Positions 48,445 through 60,450 are shown, counted from the stretch's first letter. The stretch: 64,000 bases of DNA from Eonycteris spelaea (GCA_003508835.1 PUFA01000116.1:5332001-5396000), one strand, 5' to 3'. Notes: a model not told the origin generated them from the letters alone. A program made the numbers and translations.

Positions 48445-49185
48445 TGCCATCATAAAGCATGATGGAATTAGAGTACAGGCAAAAATTAATGATAATAATA
48501 AGTAAGTTAATAAGTTTATATTTTGAAAATACAAAAAAAAAAAAACACCTACTTCTCTTTTCTTTTTCTGTGTGTTGAGCTCCAAGAGGACTTGTCGCTA
48601 TGGTCAATCAATCATTCAGATTCTACTCTGTTCGCCTGGCCTAATGATGTGAAGAGTGGAAGAAGCAGAGTAGCTTATAGAAGGTTCTTCGGGATGGGAG
48701 CCAGGGCCGGTAACAAAGAGGAAGAAGAGGCATTCACTTAGATTCCCACAGGAAGGAGCTAAAAGCTTGTTGTTCACAGTTGCTTAGCAACATGTAAATG
48801 CTCAAGAAGGAACAAAAGTCAAGGCAAGGCAAAATCGGACAAATTTTACTCTCACCCGTTTACTATTTCTCCATTGTGCATAAGTCAAAAAAAACAGGAT
48901 ATAAGTTTGACCTCCAAAAATAAGTTGGCCAGACAGTGAAGGGAATGTAAACCAAACATAAGTATAAATATGTAATAGCTAGGTAAATATGTGGATACAA
49001 ACATGTGCTTACAGCAGAGTTAAAGGTGCAATAGGATCATCTGTTCAATGTGGCAAGTATTTATTTGCAAGTGCTTCAGGGGATCTTGGAAGACCATGAA
49101 GTAGCCCACACCTTCAGAAGCTCTGAAATCCACTAGGGAGAACAAGTACACAGGTGTATCACCCTAGGGCAGAATTCATGTCACA
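48445..49185. other. Gene-free interval
   Basis: An A-run lies at 48532-48544. No coding unit or repeat family was recognised. Confidence 0.35.
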
Positions 49186-49189
49186 ACTG

Positions 49190-49570
49190 AACAATGCCCC
49201 ATTTATACATCCTAGAAGGTGGGAAAGATCAAAAGCGGGAGGAGGCATCCAGAAAAGCTCCCTAAAGAGGAGCCGTTTGAATTAACCCTGAAAAGTTAAA
49301 TAAGGGGAAAGAATTAAGATTTTGACAGCTGTGGGTCTAAGAGTACATTTCGACGTGTCAAGCAGAACGCTCCAGCTACATCCAGAACCATAATCATCCA
49401 AATGTCACTGCAAAATAGGGGTCTACCAGAACGGAAGCAGTGGAAGATACGGTCACTGATTACTGCCGTATTTTGCAGGTCCTTGAACGCCAGGTTTAGG
49501 GACCTGTGCTTCACTTGATAAGCACTGAGAGCTGATGAGGCTGTGGGCAAAATGGTCACAGTAGTTGAAT
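49190..49570 (+). repeat. Ancient interspersed repeat, family not assigned
   Basis: 'gaaaagctccctaaagagga', 'aattaaccctgaaaagttaa' and 'aggtttagggacctgtgctt' resemble the same broad class of old repeat as the 44.7 kb copy. Weakly supported. Confidence 0.35.
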
Positions 49571-49579
49571 ACAAGTTGC

Positions 49580-51500
49580 TGGTTGGGAAGAAGGGCTCAG
49601 CCGAGAGCAGGGAGTAAAGCTAACTCCTCAGAGGTTGTAAGCCTGATTCACTGAATATCGATAATAGAAAAAAACAGGTTCAACGGAGCAGCAGAGGGGC
49701 TGGTGGGGGGAAGGAAGAGAAGGACAGCCGTTTCAAACTTGCTGAGCATGAAGTGCTCAGGAAATATCAGGTGCAAACGCCCAGCAAGAAGAAGAAAATA
49801 GAGATTCAGAGTTTTGAAGAAGGCCGGGGTTGGGTAATCAGTCACATGCAGCCATCACTGAAGCTATGTGAGCAGATGGAAACACAAAGGGAAAGGAGCC
49901 GATTAACCTCAAAGAAAGAAGGGGGCTGACTAAGGAAAGAGCCAAGGGCAGGAGGGTGAGTACGAGGCGGACACGAAGGTGGCGCAGAGCAGGGAAGAGA
50001 CGCCCGTGCAGCATCTCGGGAGCAAGAGAGGACGGTCTTTCGGGAAGACATGTGGACGGGCAGGGATGGTGGCGTGCACTCTAAAAAACTCCTCTACCAA
50101 GAGCGGGTATTACTTTTGTAAAAATATTTTTAATGCGTTTGTTTTTTGAGAGAAAGAATAATTTGTTATCAAGAGAGGCAAATATTAAGAGACACGAGAG
50201 GATGAGGGCTGAGGATAATAACACATTGAGGGGTCTGGAACTCAGTTGTGTCCTTCAGAAACACATTTCAGCAGAATTGGTAGCAGAAGAGGACTGTAAG
50301 GGTTGTGGGGTATGTGGGGCGGGTACCCTGGGCAAGTGACCAGTCAGCAGGATGAATGCCTGAGTGCGTAAGAGAGTAAAGGAGATTGTTTTCAGGACAG
50401 AAGTTAAAAGGCACACTTATTGAAGACGGGAGGACCAGAAAGCCAGAAGTGAAGATGCACCAGAAGTGGGACTCCTTTACTGAGCAGGCACAGAGAAGAG
50501 GCAGGAGAGCGTGGAGCAAGGAGCACACTCTGGGAGCCTTGAAAAGCCAAGAGCAAGGACAGTGTCTTCTGCTGCAGAGGGGCGGGGGAGGGAAAAAGCC
50601 AATGAGGCTGAGAGATTTAAAGCAAACAGAGGGAAGTTTAGGGATCTCGGTTTGAATCGTTCAAGAGGTAACTCAGCCTAAGGAAGCTTTGGGAAGATCT
50701 GTGACAGGTAGAAAAGCTGTCTGTGGTTGGCACCTAACCAAGACGGGGGTCTTTCTTCTTAAATCTCAAGGGTCAGACAGATGTAGAGGGAACCCTCCAT
50801 GTCAAAATTTCAGTCGGTCCCAATATCAACATAAATGAAGTTGCATCTGGGTTCCTGGACCTCAACATTTCAAAACTGACTAACGGACTGGGCTATTGTA
50901 GAGAACATGAACAACATAGAAGTCATAAAGCTCCAGCATTCAGAAGGATCTCAAAGGGTCATCTGCAAAATCCAAATCCCAGGTAACGCACACTGCCACA
51001 CAAATCACATACATCACGCTTGTGAAGAGAAGTCTGACGCCAGAAACTCTCCCAGAAAGGCCAGGAAGCTTCGCTGCAGGAGATGGCTGAAAACAGTTAA
51101 GTGATAAAAAGGGAAAGGCGGTTTACAGGAGGAAGCCAGAGGACAGCTGAGGCTCCAAAATTCTTCTCCAGTCTGATTCAACAGATAAAAATTTCATGAG
51201 ACTGATCACAGGGAGAGCAAAAGTTTCTTGACTCTTGGCCACATCGAGTCCCACAGGAAACACAGCTGTATCAGCTACACGCTTGCTGAGTGTCCATCAG
51301 TGACACTAGCCCCTATTTCAGGACCTTCGATCTTGCCTTGAATCCCTATTTCATTGAAGTTGTTCTCCTCACCATGAAATGTGGCAAAGAGGAAAAGAGC
51401 ATCAAGTGTGGCAAAGAGATTGAAAGAAGCAGTGCCCCACTGTGCCCGTGCCTCATGCATTAGCCTCTGAGGTTTTTCATCAATCACAATTCAAGATGCC
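49580..51500. other. Gene-free interval downstream of TAS2R60
   Basis: Several short frames occur (89 codons or fewer), none with a recognised motif. Confidence 0.4.
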
Positions 51501-51507
51501 ACACGCC

Positions 51508-52430
51508 TTAAGCAGCAGCCCTGCCCAGGACAGCTCTCAGCCCGGGGCTGCTCAGAGTAGGATGGGGTGGGCCGCTGTGCACAGATAAATCCCTGCCTGC
51601 ACCCCCAGTCCTGAGATGGGGAAGCACCTGCAGCGTTGGGCGTCAGTGACAGAAAAGAGGAGGCAAAGGAGATGAGAGCCAGGAGAGCCTTAGTGTGTGC
51701 CTGGGCGTCGGAGTGTGAGAGCCTGAGACGGACTGGGCGGCCTTCTTGGCATGCCTTCCCAGAGGTGTGATGAGCTAAACCATGCAAATGAGGATGACGA
51801 TGGTAGAGACTGCCCAGGTAACCATTTTTAGAAGGAAAAAGTAGAATTTCTCCTAAGTTCTCCTGACATCCAATGACATTCCAAGATGGTGGACCTCTCC
51901 TTAAATAGTTCTGATATACATTTTGGTTGCTTATATCAAATATGATGCTCAAGCTAGAGGACCCCCACAGAGCTGAGCGTTACCGTGGAATCACCTCAAA
52001 TACCTTCCGCCTTAGCCAAAGGAAGACGGGGTGAGTAAGGGTTGTAATTTTCATCCAATAGAAGACACGGAGCCAACAGGAAAACCATAAGGTGGCAGCA
52101 TTCAAGAAGTCCTGCTGGAAGGCTAGGCGCTGGAGCCCAGGGCGTATGGGAAGGCCCTTGGGTACAGGAAAACACAGAAGCTCTTACTGATCACCGCCCA
52201 CTGCAGACAGAAGCGAGGGGCCCTCAGGCTCTCTGGCATGGATTACTGATCACAAGGTGACAGTGCTCTCCGCAGCGACCACTCCATGCCCAGTGGTGCA
52301 GCAACGAAGCCATTGTTCACCACAGCCACCAGGCACAAAAAGAATAAAATGACAGCCAAGATGATGGCCCTCTTAACCACGTTATCCTCATTCACCTCTC
52401 CTGTGGACAAGGCGGGTCCCAAGACCTCAA
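51508..52430 (-). pseudogene. TAS2R60: Bitter taste receptor TAS2R60, heavily decayed
   Basis: This was a seven-transmembrane bitter receptor on the same strand as TAS2R41. Recognisable blocks lie in order across changing frames: TM1 'KRAIILAVILFFLCLVAVVN' then 'NGFVAAPLGMEWSLRRAL' and 'SPCDQ', followed at once by a stop at 52245-52243. Next come 'RAPRFCLQ' (TM2), 'VYQNYLRRGPPSWNVIG' (second extracellular loop), 'AQAHTKALLALISFA' (before TM6), 'NAAGASP', and a worn 'HPILL' with 'LRAV'-like end near 51520-51560. The ancestral stop was probably the TAA at 51510-51508. The middle (about 51900-52230) carries many stops. No ancestral start codon could be fixed, and the right boundary is approximate. 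The blocks match human TAS2R60 as recalled, and the position beside TAS2R41 agrees. Confidence 0.85.
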
Positions 52431-52769
52431 GGTCTATTTCTGTAGGGTTGCTCTTGCTCCAAAAGGTCCTAGATGATGCTTGTCCATCCAGCTGCCCCAA
52501 AAGCAGAGGGCTACCTGAGGAGGGCGAAGAGGTTCTTCTTCTCAAAATAGATGCAAATATGGTTAAGGCTCAGTTCTGAAAGTCCTTCTTCCTGCCCATG
52601 AATTTGCCTGCCCTTTCTCTGCTTACTTTCTGCCCGTGTCAACATTGGTATGAATGATATATCAGGCCCTTGCATTTAGCATCCCTTATACAGCAGTTTA
52701 TACTTCTTGAAGCTGATACCTAAAACATGACCACACATCTGTGAGCAGCAACTACAGCCAGGGCTCACG

Positions 52770-52915
52770 CCCCCGGGTTGATTATTATGTTCCAGGCATT
52801 GTTCGAAGTGTTCTCCATTGTCTTTAGTTCTCACAACGGCACTAGGAAGTAGATGCTTTTAGCATACCCTACCACAGAGAAAACTGAGCAAAACCCCTCA
52901 GAGAGAGATTAATTC
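52770..52915 (-). repeat. MIR SINE
   Basis: 'ttatgttccaggcattgttc', 'gaagtgttctccattgtctt', 'tctcacaacggcactaggaa' are the reversed MIR core. Confidence 0.8.
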
Positions 52916-53084
52916 AAATCCTATTGCTTGCAATGACTGTCATCATCAAATACAACATAGGAGGCAATTATATATAACCAGGTAGGTGGATTTGTTTTTA
53001 CAATATTTTAAAGGAAGTGACCTTTAAAGTAGCATTTCACAGAGGAAACATGACCAGGACAGCAATAAAACCAATGAAATGTGC

Positions 53085-53215
53085 AGGAAGAAGCCTGAAC
53101 TAGGAGTAAAGACAGACCTTAGTCCGAGTTCCACCCTCACTGTGAATTATTGGGCATGTCAGTTAGCCCCTTGTGCCTCAGTTTCACTATCTGTAAAATG
53201 TGAAAAGTATCATCT
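53085..53215 (+). repeat. MIR SINE
   Basis: 'gtccgagttccaccctcact', 'gggcatgtcagttagcccct', 'gtgcctcagtttcactatct', 'gtaaaatgtg' form MIR in plus orientation. Confidence 0.85.
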
Positions 53216-53570
53216 GTTTTAATTCACAAGATGAGACTAGAATCTTAGATTACGATCTCAATTTTGAGAGTAAAATAAGGCATTAAAATAATCTTATAGA
53301 CAAAGAAATGAGGCCTCAAATTATAGTTTAATACTCCCACCTGAAGTCACAGTCACAGGGAGGACAGACCACGATCCACACTGATTTCAGGACCAGAGAT
53401 CTTTGCCATCTGTAGTTAGCGACACATCCCTTACGCCCACCTTTCTCAAGTCAGGAGACCAGGTTTTGAGTCTTGTCACGGTCACTATCTATGTATCTTC
53501 AGTCTAGCCATTTAACCTTTCTGAACCTTTCCTCACATAAAAATATATGGATCGCGAACAAATGTGATTT

Positions 53571-53612
53571 TAGATAGATAGATGATAGAATAGAAAGATA
53601 ATAGATAGATGA
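53571..53612. repeat. Imperfect (GATA)n tract
   Basis: 'agatagatagatgatagaat' followed by further 'gata' and 'atagatagatga' units. Confidence 0.8.
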
Positions 53613-53619
53613 TTGATGG

Positions 53620-54955
53620 AAAGATACGTTGTAAATTATAAACCTCTGCACATGCGTGAGAGAAAATTAAGGTGATGATAACAATTATTACAAGTGCATT
53701 CCATTTCATCCACCCTGTGGGGCCACAAGTAGTCCAAGGAGAATTCAGGAGAGCATCTGGGATGCAGCGCACGTCCAAGGAAGCAAATATTAGACCATGT
53801 ATTTTAACCATGGAGTAAGCAAAGGCCACATTTTTCATAGGAATGAGGTTGAAAGAGTAATAATAATAATAATAATAATAATATAATAAATAAGAAGAAA
53901 TTTCAAAAATAAATCGGCAATTAGGTAGTGCTTACTAGGTAAGCTTAAGGAGGTCAATGTGTAATAAAGAGTCGGATCAGCAGGAATGGTTCTGGGTCAA
54001 TATGGCACTATCGAGGGCTCAGGATCAAGTGACATGAGAGTAAGGTAGTGTTTTATAGTCCACTCACCTCCTAACCAGCACCATAACCTACCAGGTTCAC
54101 ACAGAGAACCCCACAAAGAGAGAAAGAACACAGAACACTCAACATCTCTCTTCAGTTCCCAGTCCACCTGACACAAAGGTCCAACACTGAGGCCTAGCTA
54201 CGGTGAGCACTTCCTTTCCTGGGGAAAGGAAGAAAGTGAACCCAGGTAACTCACTCACTCTTTCTTGATGCAGATCTCCAGGAGATAAGAGTTCCCAATT
54301 GCGCTTTTCCCTGCCCTGTTCCTCTGAATGACATTTGGCTGTTTCCTACCAGATACAGAAAACTCATCTTCTCTCATCTACCTTTTACATCTTTGATGGC
54401 TCATATGGTGGGAAAGGTGTACAGTTAATCCTATAAGTCATAATGACCTGTGAAAGGCATCGGGCTACAACAATGAGCTAAGTATTGGCCCTCACCATGC
54501 CTTCATGTATTTACCATAAACCACGAACATTTGCTGGGCATATACCATGCATGGATTAAAGTTAATCCCAAAGGGTGAATAATCATTTGTATTTAAAATA
54601 CACAATGTGTTTTATGGTGATTATTGTTTGTGCTTTTCATTTGCTGCAGTTTGCTTTCTCATATATAGATCATTCTTCTGAAGCCAACCCTGAGAATTAA
54701 AAATTTTTCACAGCTAATCTTTATAAGTGTGATCATGAAAGTGGGAGAGGAGGGAATCCTAAGTAGGTTCTTTGTTGTAGGGAACACTCCACTCAGTACT
54801 CTGTCTCAGAGAGATTGAAAAAAAGGAGAATTCCCAGGCTGTGATTCTAAATGCTATGTGTCATCCTGTTCCCATCCCAAGAATCCTCAGGAGAGTTTAG
54901 CAGCAGCAGCAGCAGTCCCTTTATTATGAGACAACAAAGATGTTGTCTTGTTTAC
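53620..54955. other. Gene-free interval
   Basis: It holds the (AAT)n tract and a (CAG)5 run at 54900-54915. Otherwise nothing was recognised. Confidence 0.4.
53858..53893. repeat. (AAT)n microsatellite
   Basis: About eight uninterrupted AAT units, then an irregular continuation. Confidence 0.92.
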
Positions 54956-54959
54956 TGAA

Positions 54960-55200
54960 AGGAAGGAGACATGGCATCAGTAAAGGAGGCGATGATGTGA
55001 TTATGTCGAGGAAATAAGACAAATTTGGCTAGAGCAGAGGATTCACATAAGGGAATGCTGGTGTGCTGGGCTGATAAGGCAGGCTGGGGAGAGATCATAG
55101 AAAGCCTTGAAAGTCAAGATGAGATATTGGGTTGTAGCTGGTCAAGATGGAGCCACCGAACGTTTCCAGGCTTGTATGAGTTACAATCCAGGAAAGGGAG
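54960..55200 (+). repeat. Ancient interspersed repeat fragment, family not assigned
   Basis: 'tagaaagccttgaaagtcaa' and 'gagatattgggttgtagctg' fit the middle of the same high-copy old repeat as at 44.7 kb. Confidence 0.35.
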
Positions 55201-55522
55201 GTTGAGAATATCAATCAATTAAGAACTATTGAGATGAGCCCAGTAGACCCAGCATAACTCAAGGGCTGGGGAGATGTCACAGAATAGGAGAGCCCCACCA
55301 CCATGCGCTTCCCACCGAGACATTCTGTCAAGTTCCAGGGCTCTGCAAAAGGGAAAGGCAGTCTTCCGGATGTCACAGGTGAGTAGATGGGACAGAAGGG
55401 ACAGACACTCCTGACACTCTGGCCTACACTGCCTCCGCCCAACCCTCTTGTGGCTGGATTCTCAAAGGTTGGTCTACACAATTTATTATTGCCCTCCCTG
55501 TAGAAAGTCACCAGTTCACCTG

Positions 55523-55615
55523 GGTTGCTGAAAAGGAGAGGAGAGGAGAAGGGAGTGGAGGGGAGGGAGTGGAGGGAAGGGGAGGGGAGGAAGGAAGGAA
55601 GGAAGGAAGGGGAAA
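55523..55615. repeat. Purine-rich (GGGA/GGAA)n tract
   Basis: Continuous purine run of 'gaggggagggagtgg' and 'gaaggaaggaagg' type units. Both the plus-strand Glu/Gly/Arg frame and the minus-strand Pro/Ser/Leu frame across it are by-products. Confidence 0.95.
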
Positions 55616-55619
55616 AAAT

Positions 55620-57125
55620 GAAAAAAAACCTCTTTATGAACCAGCTTACCACGGGTCCCTCTATCCAGCCTCAGCCTCTCGTGATGCCCTGTCCTCCTCT
55701 CCAGCAATTTCGAATCTCCTCCTTTAAAGCCTTAATAATCTTTTTCCGAATAAAAACTCCTCACCCTGGTAGCTTATCTCCGCTCCCTGCTTCCTCCGTC
55801 CTCTGGCCTAGCTCAGCCTTCGGCTAGCATTATAAATAACATTTTGCGGCCTTAGCTTCCCAAGAATGTTAGCCAACTTACTACAAATGCAGTTATTTAT
55901 TTGAAAATTCCTTATAGCTTCTATTCTGTTATTTATTACTTTTATTTTGACCAGCTCAAACATAGTCTAGTGCTTTCCCTAATCGCCTCCAGTCTCTTGG
56001 TCTCTGTACTTTCTTTATACTGAACTCCAGCAGTTAAAAAAAAAAGAAAAAAATTATGAACATGCATCCCACCATAGGCATATTTATTTATTTTAATTAT
56101 ATGTATTCATACTTTACCAATACATTATGTACATCATGATACACATGTAAAAGATAGGAATCAAAAAGACGAGATAAAAATTAATGGAAATTGAAGTCGC
56201 CACGCTTTTCTTCCCACCTCCAACGGATCATTCTGCACACACTCCAGGATGCAAACACCCCAAATTGGAGACTACCATCCTACGCACTGGTGTCCAGTCT
56301 CCACGGCCTGGGTGAGCGGACAGGAAGAGTAGAATTGTCAAAATCAAGAACTGCAGCAAATTTCCTTTGTTTTCCTTCCCTCTCATCTGTTGGCCAGAAG
56401 CCAAAACCATTTCCCCATCCGATAACTCAACCTACGGCAAACACGCAAAACCCTGGACAGGACCTGTAGTAGCAAGGAACTCACATACACCCTCAGCCTT
56501 CCATGGGATTAAACTGCAAAAACTCCATAGATGGAATCAGACATAAGCAAGGCACAAAAGAAGGGAGTAGCAAAGAACAGCAGAGAGAGGAAAGAACGGT
56601 GTTCTAGAAGGGCCAAATGACCACAGGCCAGAGCAAAGAACACGGGAGATGGAAAGCAGCTCTCCTGGGCCGAGCAGAGAGACCGAGCAGAGAGCAGAGC
56701 AGTGATAAGGACAGTTAATGCGTGGGGAGCGGGGTGGGACAATCTACGCTACCATTAAAAAAATGACATCTCCGGGTCAACCACAGAGACGACCGACATC
56801 CATTACGGGTCTCTGTAAAGGCGGTACAGACTGGAAAGATGCTTAAAGAATATTATCAGGGTTGTTCCTATAGAGAATGAGAGAGGCCAGTGAGGAAATG
56901 AAGCCACCACCATCCTAGTCCAAGGTGGCTTGAGACCAAGACTAGGGACTAGGATCAGTGAAAGGAATGGTAGGAACAGACAAGAATGGAAAAAGGAGTA
57001 ACAGGGCATCGAAGGAGTGGGAAAGAAAGAAGGAAATGAAGGGAGCGAAGGACAGCACCCAAACCTTGTGCACTTTGCCGCTGGTGGGCTTGTCCATTGA
57101 CAGCGGTTGTTGACACTGATAACTC
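55620..57125. other. Gene-free interval downstream of the third taste receptor
   Basis: A-run near 56036-56052. No recognised repeat family or coding unit. Confidence 0.4.
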
Positions 57126-57129
57126 GCGA

Positions 57130-58011
57130 TGAACCGCCCTTTGCCCAGAGCCTTGCCTTCGGGGCCTTTCTAAGCATGGGGCTGCTCAGCACCAGGACGC
57201 TAGAGTGCAGACAGCTGCCTGCGTAAGTCACCACTTCCCAGGCCCCGCACAGTGATTCTGGAAGGTCATGATTTTCACAGCGACAATAACCAGAGACAGG
57301 AACTACGAGGTGCAGAAGATAAGGAAGAAGGCAAGTGATTTCAGGCCACGGTGTGAGCCCCGGTGCTGGGATCACATGGCCCCGACTTGTGGTTTCTTAT
57401 CTGCCCCAAGAGCCAGTGCGGTGAGAACACAAGCAGGAAAACGGGACACCAGGAACGGGAGGGACGGAATCAGTGTCACAAGCACTACATGGGGAAGAAA
57501 AACGTGCCAACAGAAGGTGTGTACACTATCTGCCAGGGTCCTGTTTTCACGAGAACTGGGCGGCAATGACCTGCGCCAGAACTATACTCCGCCTGGCTGA
57601 TGAGATGTTTGTCAGACCAGATATGATCAGGGCGTCCAGCGGTGGCCCAGGCCCTGACCGAGGAGTTCTCCTCTTCTGCCAGAAGAAGATGTAGGTGAGA
57701 GAAGAATGAGGTCTTCACACGGTAGAAGACAGCCAGCCGGGCAGTCAGCCAGAAAGTGAGGGTGTTGATAAAGGACCAAGGCATGTTGAAACAGTAAACT
57801 TTGGAACAAAACTCAAAGGAGGTCAGGAGGTTTGTTAGGAGGGCCATCCCATGCAGGCAGAACCGGTAGGTGGCCAGGCTGGCCACAGCCAGGTCACCTG
57901 AGGGCAGTGTCTGGCATCACACACAGCCACCAGGAAGTCATTCGGCGGCATTGCAACCCACGACTCCAGGAATAAGGTGGCCTTGGAGACCACGGTGGGC
58001 AAGGAGGGCAT
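57130..58011 (-). pseudogene. TAS2R62: Third bitter taste receptor pseudogene, probably TAS2R62
   Basis: A TAS2R relic on the same strand as TAS2R41 and TAS2R60. The likely start is ATG at 58011-58009 (MPSLPTVV), with a TM1-like 'ATLFLESWVAM' and 'NDFLVAV'. A deletion and frame change follow. 'SLATYRFCLHGMALLTNLL' (TM2) then continues openly into 'LTFWLTARLAVFYRVKTSFF' (TM3, about 57760-57690) and 'SHLHLLLAEEE'. After more frame changes and stops, the C-terminal block appears as 'YAGSCLHSSVLVLSSPMLRK' near 57175-57235, equivalent to the TAS2R TM7 signature H-P/S-x-V-L-x-x-S-x-P-x-L. The TAS2R family is clear. The TAS2R62 name is inferred from its place next to TAS2R60 in the human gene order, where it is also a pseudogene. 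Ends are approximate. Confidence 0.75.
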
Positions 58012-58014
58012 CTT

Positions 58015-59500
58015 CTCCAGAAGGTTCTGCTCAGACTTGGCTTTTACGCCAGAATGCTGGGACACATCCACAGGGAAAAACAGCCTCTCTGGCCAAGCCA
58101 CTCTCTTGAGATCAGAGATCCAGAAAGCTCTCTCCCAGGATTCATGCAAAAGCTTAGCTACTAGCAGAAGGGCTTCAGTCCCCCAGGATTTGAAAAGAAG
58201 ATCTCTGTGATTTCCCTTGAAATGCAAATCACTCCCAGCTCAATGACACCCTGTCTCTATTTGCATAATCTGTATTTGCCTATTCTGTATCAAAGCCAGA
58301 TGCAGGAAAATGTTAACAGAAGCTCCAGGGATGACTGAAAATATCCATATTTTGCACTTTATTTCTTACCTCACCATTTTAACGTTTCCATAAAAGATGC
58401 CCTATCCTTATTTCCTCCCCTAATCGCAAACCTTCTCTGACCCTTTATGTCCTAGGTTAATATTTTCTTCAATAGTCTTTATACATTGTATTAAGGACCG
58501 CCTTCTGAATGGGTGGAGTAAGAAGTCACCCACATGCACAAGTCCTAGAAGCACTAAGAAAAATGACCCTTTTGTCCTCCAATGATCTCTCAGGCTGCCT
58601 AAATTTCACTGACAGCGTCATATTGGAATTTAAGAGTCTCCAGTTAAAATGTGAATTTCTCTGACATGCTAATGTCAAGTCTGTTAGCCATTCACACCTT
58701 AGCCTCAAAGTGCCTGGCGAACCAAAACTGATCCTTTCCTGAGAAGGCTCTGAGGAAATGAGACAGAGTAGATGAGTCTTAATGAGAAGGGAAAGACAGA
58801 TGGGAAGTGGGGAGATCAGATCGCCAGTGAAGATCACAGTAGGAGCCAGCGAGGCGAGAGTGGGTGGTGTGACAAGAGGAACTGAGAACAAGCCCACAAG
58901 GAGGGACTGCTTTGTGCAGGATGAGCCACGTCCCATTACAATGCTTAAGATAATAACCACCAACCTGTTAGAACACCTTGCCTTTTATAAAATGATTTCA
59001 CACGTCACATTTTGCCTCTACCACCAACCACACAAAGTGGCACTGGTTCAGATCAGCCAACCCAGGCTCATGGAGCCTGAGGGAAAACCCAACAAAGGAG
59101 GGTCGGAAGAGGCAGGAATGCCTGTGAATGTGAAAAAAAGAAAAAGAAAACGGGGGAAAAGGGGAGCGAGAGGAGAGTAGAAGAAAGCAGAGGTGTGGGT
59201 GGAGAAGACAAGGGAGTTCCCTCTTCAGGTGTCAAAGACCCCAGAGTCACAGCCCTCCCCACAAACCACGCTCAAGTAATGGCCTTGCCCCCACTTTATA
59301 TGACCTCACTCGAGATTCCACAGGTGAGCAGTCCATTGGGAAATATTAAAGAGAACTAAAACCAAAAATAAACAGCTGCAGTGGAGAACTTCAGTAAAAA
59401 GGTTAGGCTTCTCCTCAAATAAAGCATTTGCATTATGTCAGGCGACCTCTCCTCCCGAAAGATTATCAAAGAGCAGATCATCCATTCTGAGCACTAGTTT
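58015..59500. other. Gene-free interval
   Basis: No repeat family or coding unit was recognised. An A-rich purine run lies near 59130-59190. Confidence 0.4.
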
Positions 59501-59515
59501 TGCAGCATAGCTTCA

Positions 59516-60050
59516 GGGCCGGGTTTAGTTCTTTGCATGTTTCCTCTCCTCTGTCTTCTTGAATTCGGCAGCGATGAGTGGCTTCTGCATGTTTCACAAT
59601 TTTCTGGCTCTTCCTGGAATCCTTTGGTGAAAGGCCAGCTTCATGGTGTCATCAAGAAGCAAGTTGAGGCCATGGTGCACACACCCTGTCAAGGTCACAT
59701 GGAAGAGTATTCCCTGTGTACTCGGGCAACCTTCCTATGTGACTTGCACAGTCATCACAGTGTCTACTTTGCCAGAAACAGTCTTGCCCGACTGTTCCTT
59801 TTCCTCCGTTGTCAGCTCTGCAAAGTCAATGCTTCCCCCCATTTCAGGGCTCTTTTCTAAGAAGGCTGTAAGAGCACCCTTCCTCAGGCCCCTGCCATCC
59901 ATCTCTCGGTGCTCCACCAGGTATGTCTTAGAGAGGTCCCATGACCCTTCATATCACAGTCTGCCACCAAAAGAGGCCACCAGCAGAACAATGCTTTTGT
60001 TTGTTTTTAAGTGTCCTTCCAACATGCAACAGCAATCAAAACACTAGGTG
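59516..60050 (-). pseudogene. Possible processed pseudogene of an unrecognised protein
   Basis: Read on the minus strand in one frame, the DNA from about 60023 to 59516 gives protein-like text with only three internal stops in roughly 170 codons. Blocks include 'KTNKSIVLLVASFGGRL', 'SWDLSKTYLVEHREMDGRGL', 'FLEKSPEMGGSIDFAELTTE', 'KTVSGKVDTVMTVQV' and 'LLLDDTMKLAFH', ending 'KKTEERKHAKN' and a TAA. The sequence is hydrophilic and varied, unlike the low-complexity frames elsewhere. I do not recognise the parent gene. No poly-A tail or introns are seen. It could be chance, or an old exon or retrocopy. Confidence 0.3.
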
Positions 60051-60450
60051 TTCCTCATAAGAGTTTGGGTCACGTTTCTGTTTTCTAAAAATGTCTCATG
60101 CCTGCAAATGAAGCTGATGAATCCTTTCCCGTAGCACAAACGGTGATGCCTGAGTCCTCTGTGAAATGATGCTGGTGTCAAACCAATTACAGCAGAAGGC
60201 TGGACTCCAAGTGGATGGTCCCGAAAAGACCTCCTTGCACTGCCTTCATTTGGGTTCTCTACACACTAGTAAAGGATTTTTGGGGTTTCTGTTCTGAGTT
60301 TGTTTCCGTTTATTTTTTCTTATTACATTAAAAAATGCATTGGGTCAAATAAGAGATATATGAAAACAAATATGTCATTTGACAGGGTTTATAAAGCTTG
60401 GTGTCCATTCTTTATTGGACCTTTGAGTGATACTCAGTGTATGAATAAAG

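Noticed and set aside
55215..55652. 145-codon minus-strand frame
   Set aside because: Its N-terminal third is the purine tract read antisense (Ser/Pro/Leu repeats), and the rest has no motif.
56803..57375. 190-codon minus-strand frame as a new gene
   Set aside because: Its middle is the C-terminal block of the TAS2R62-like pseudogene. The tail beyond is unrelated read-through.
58526..58963. 145-codon minus-strand frame
   Set aside because: No motif, membrane pattern or neighbour that would support it as a gene.
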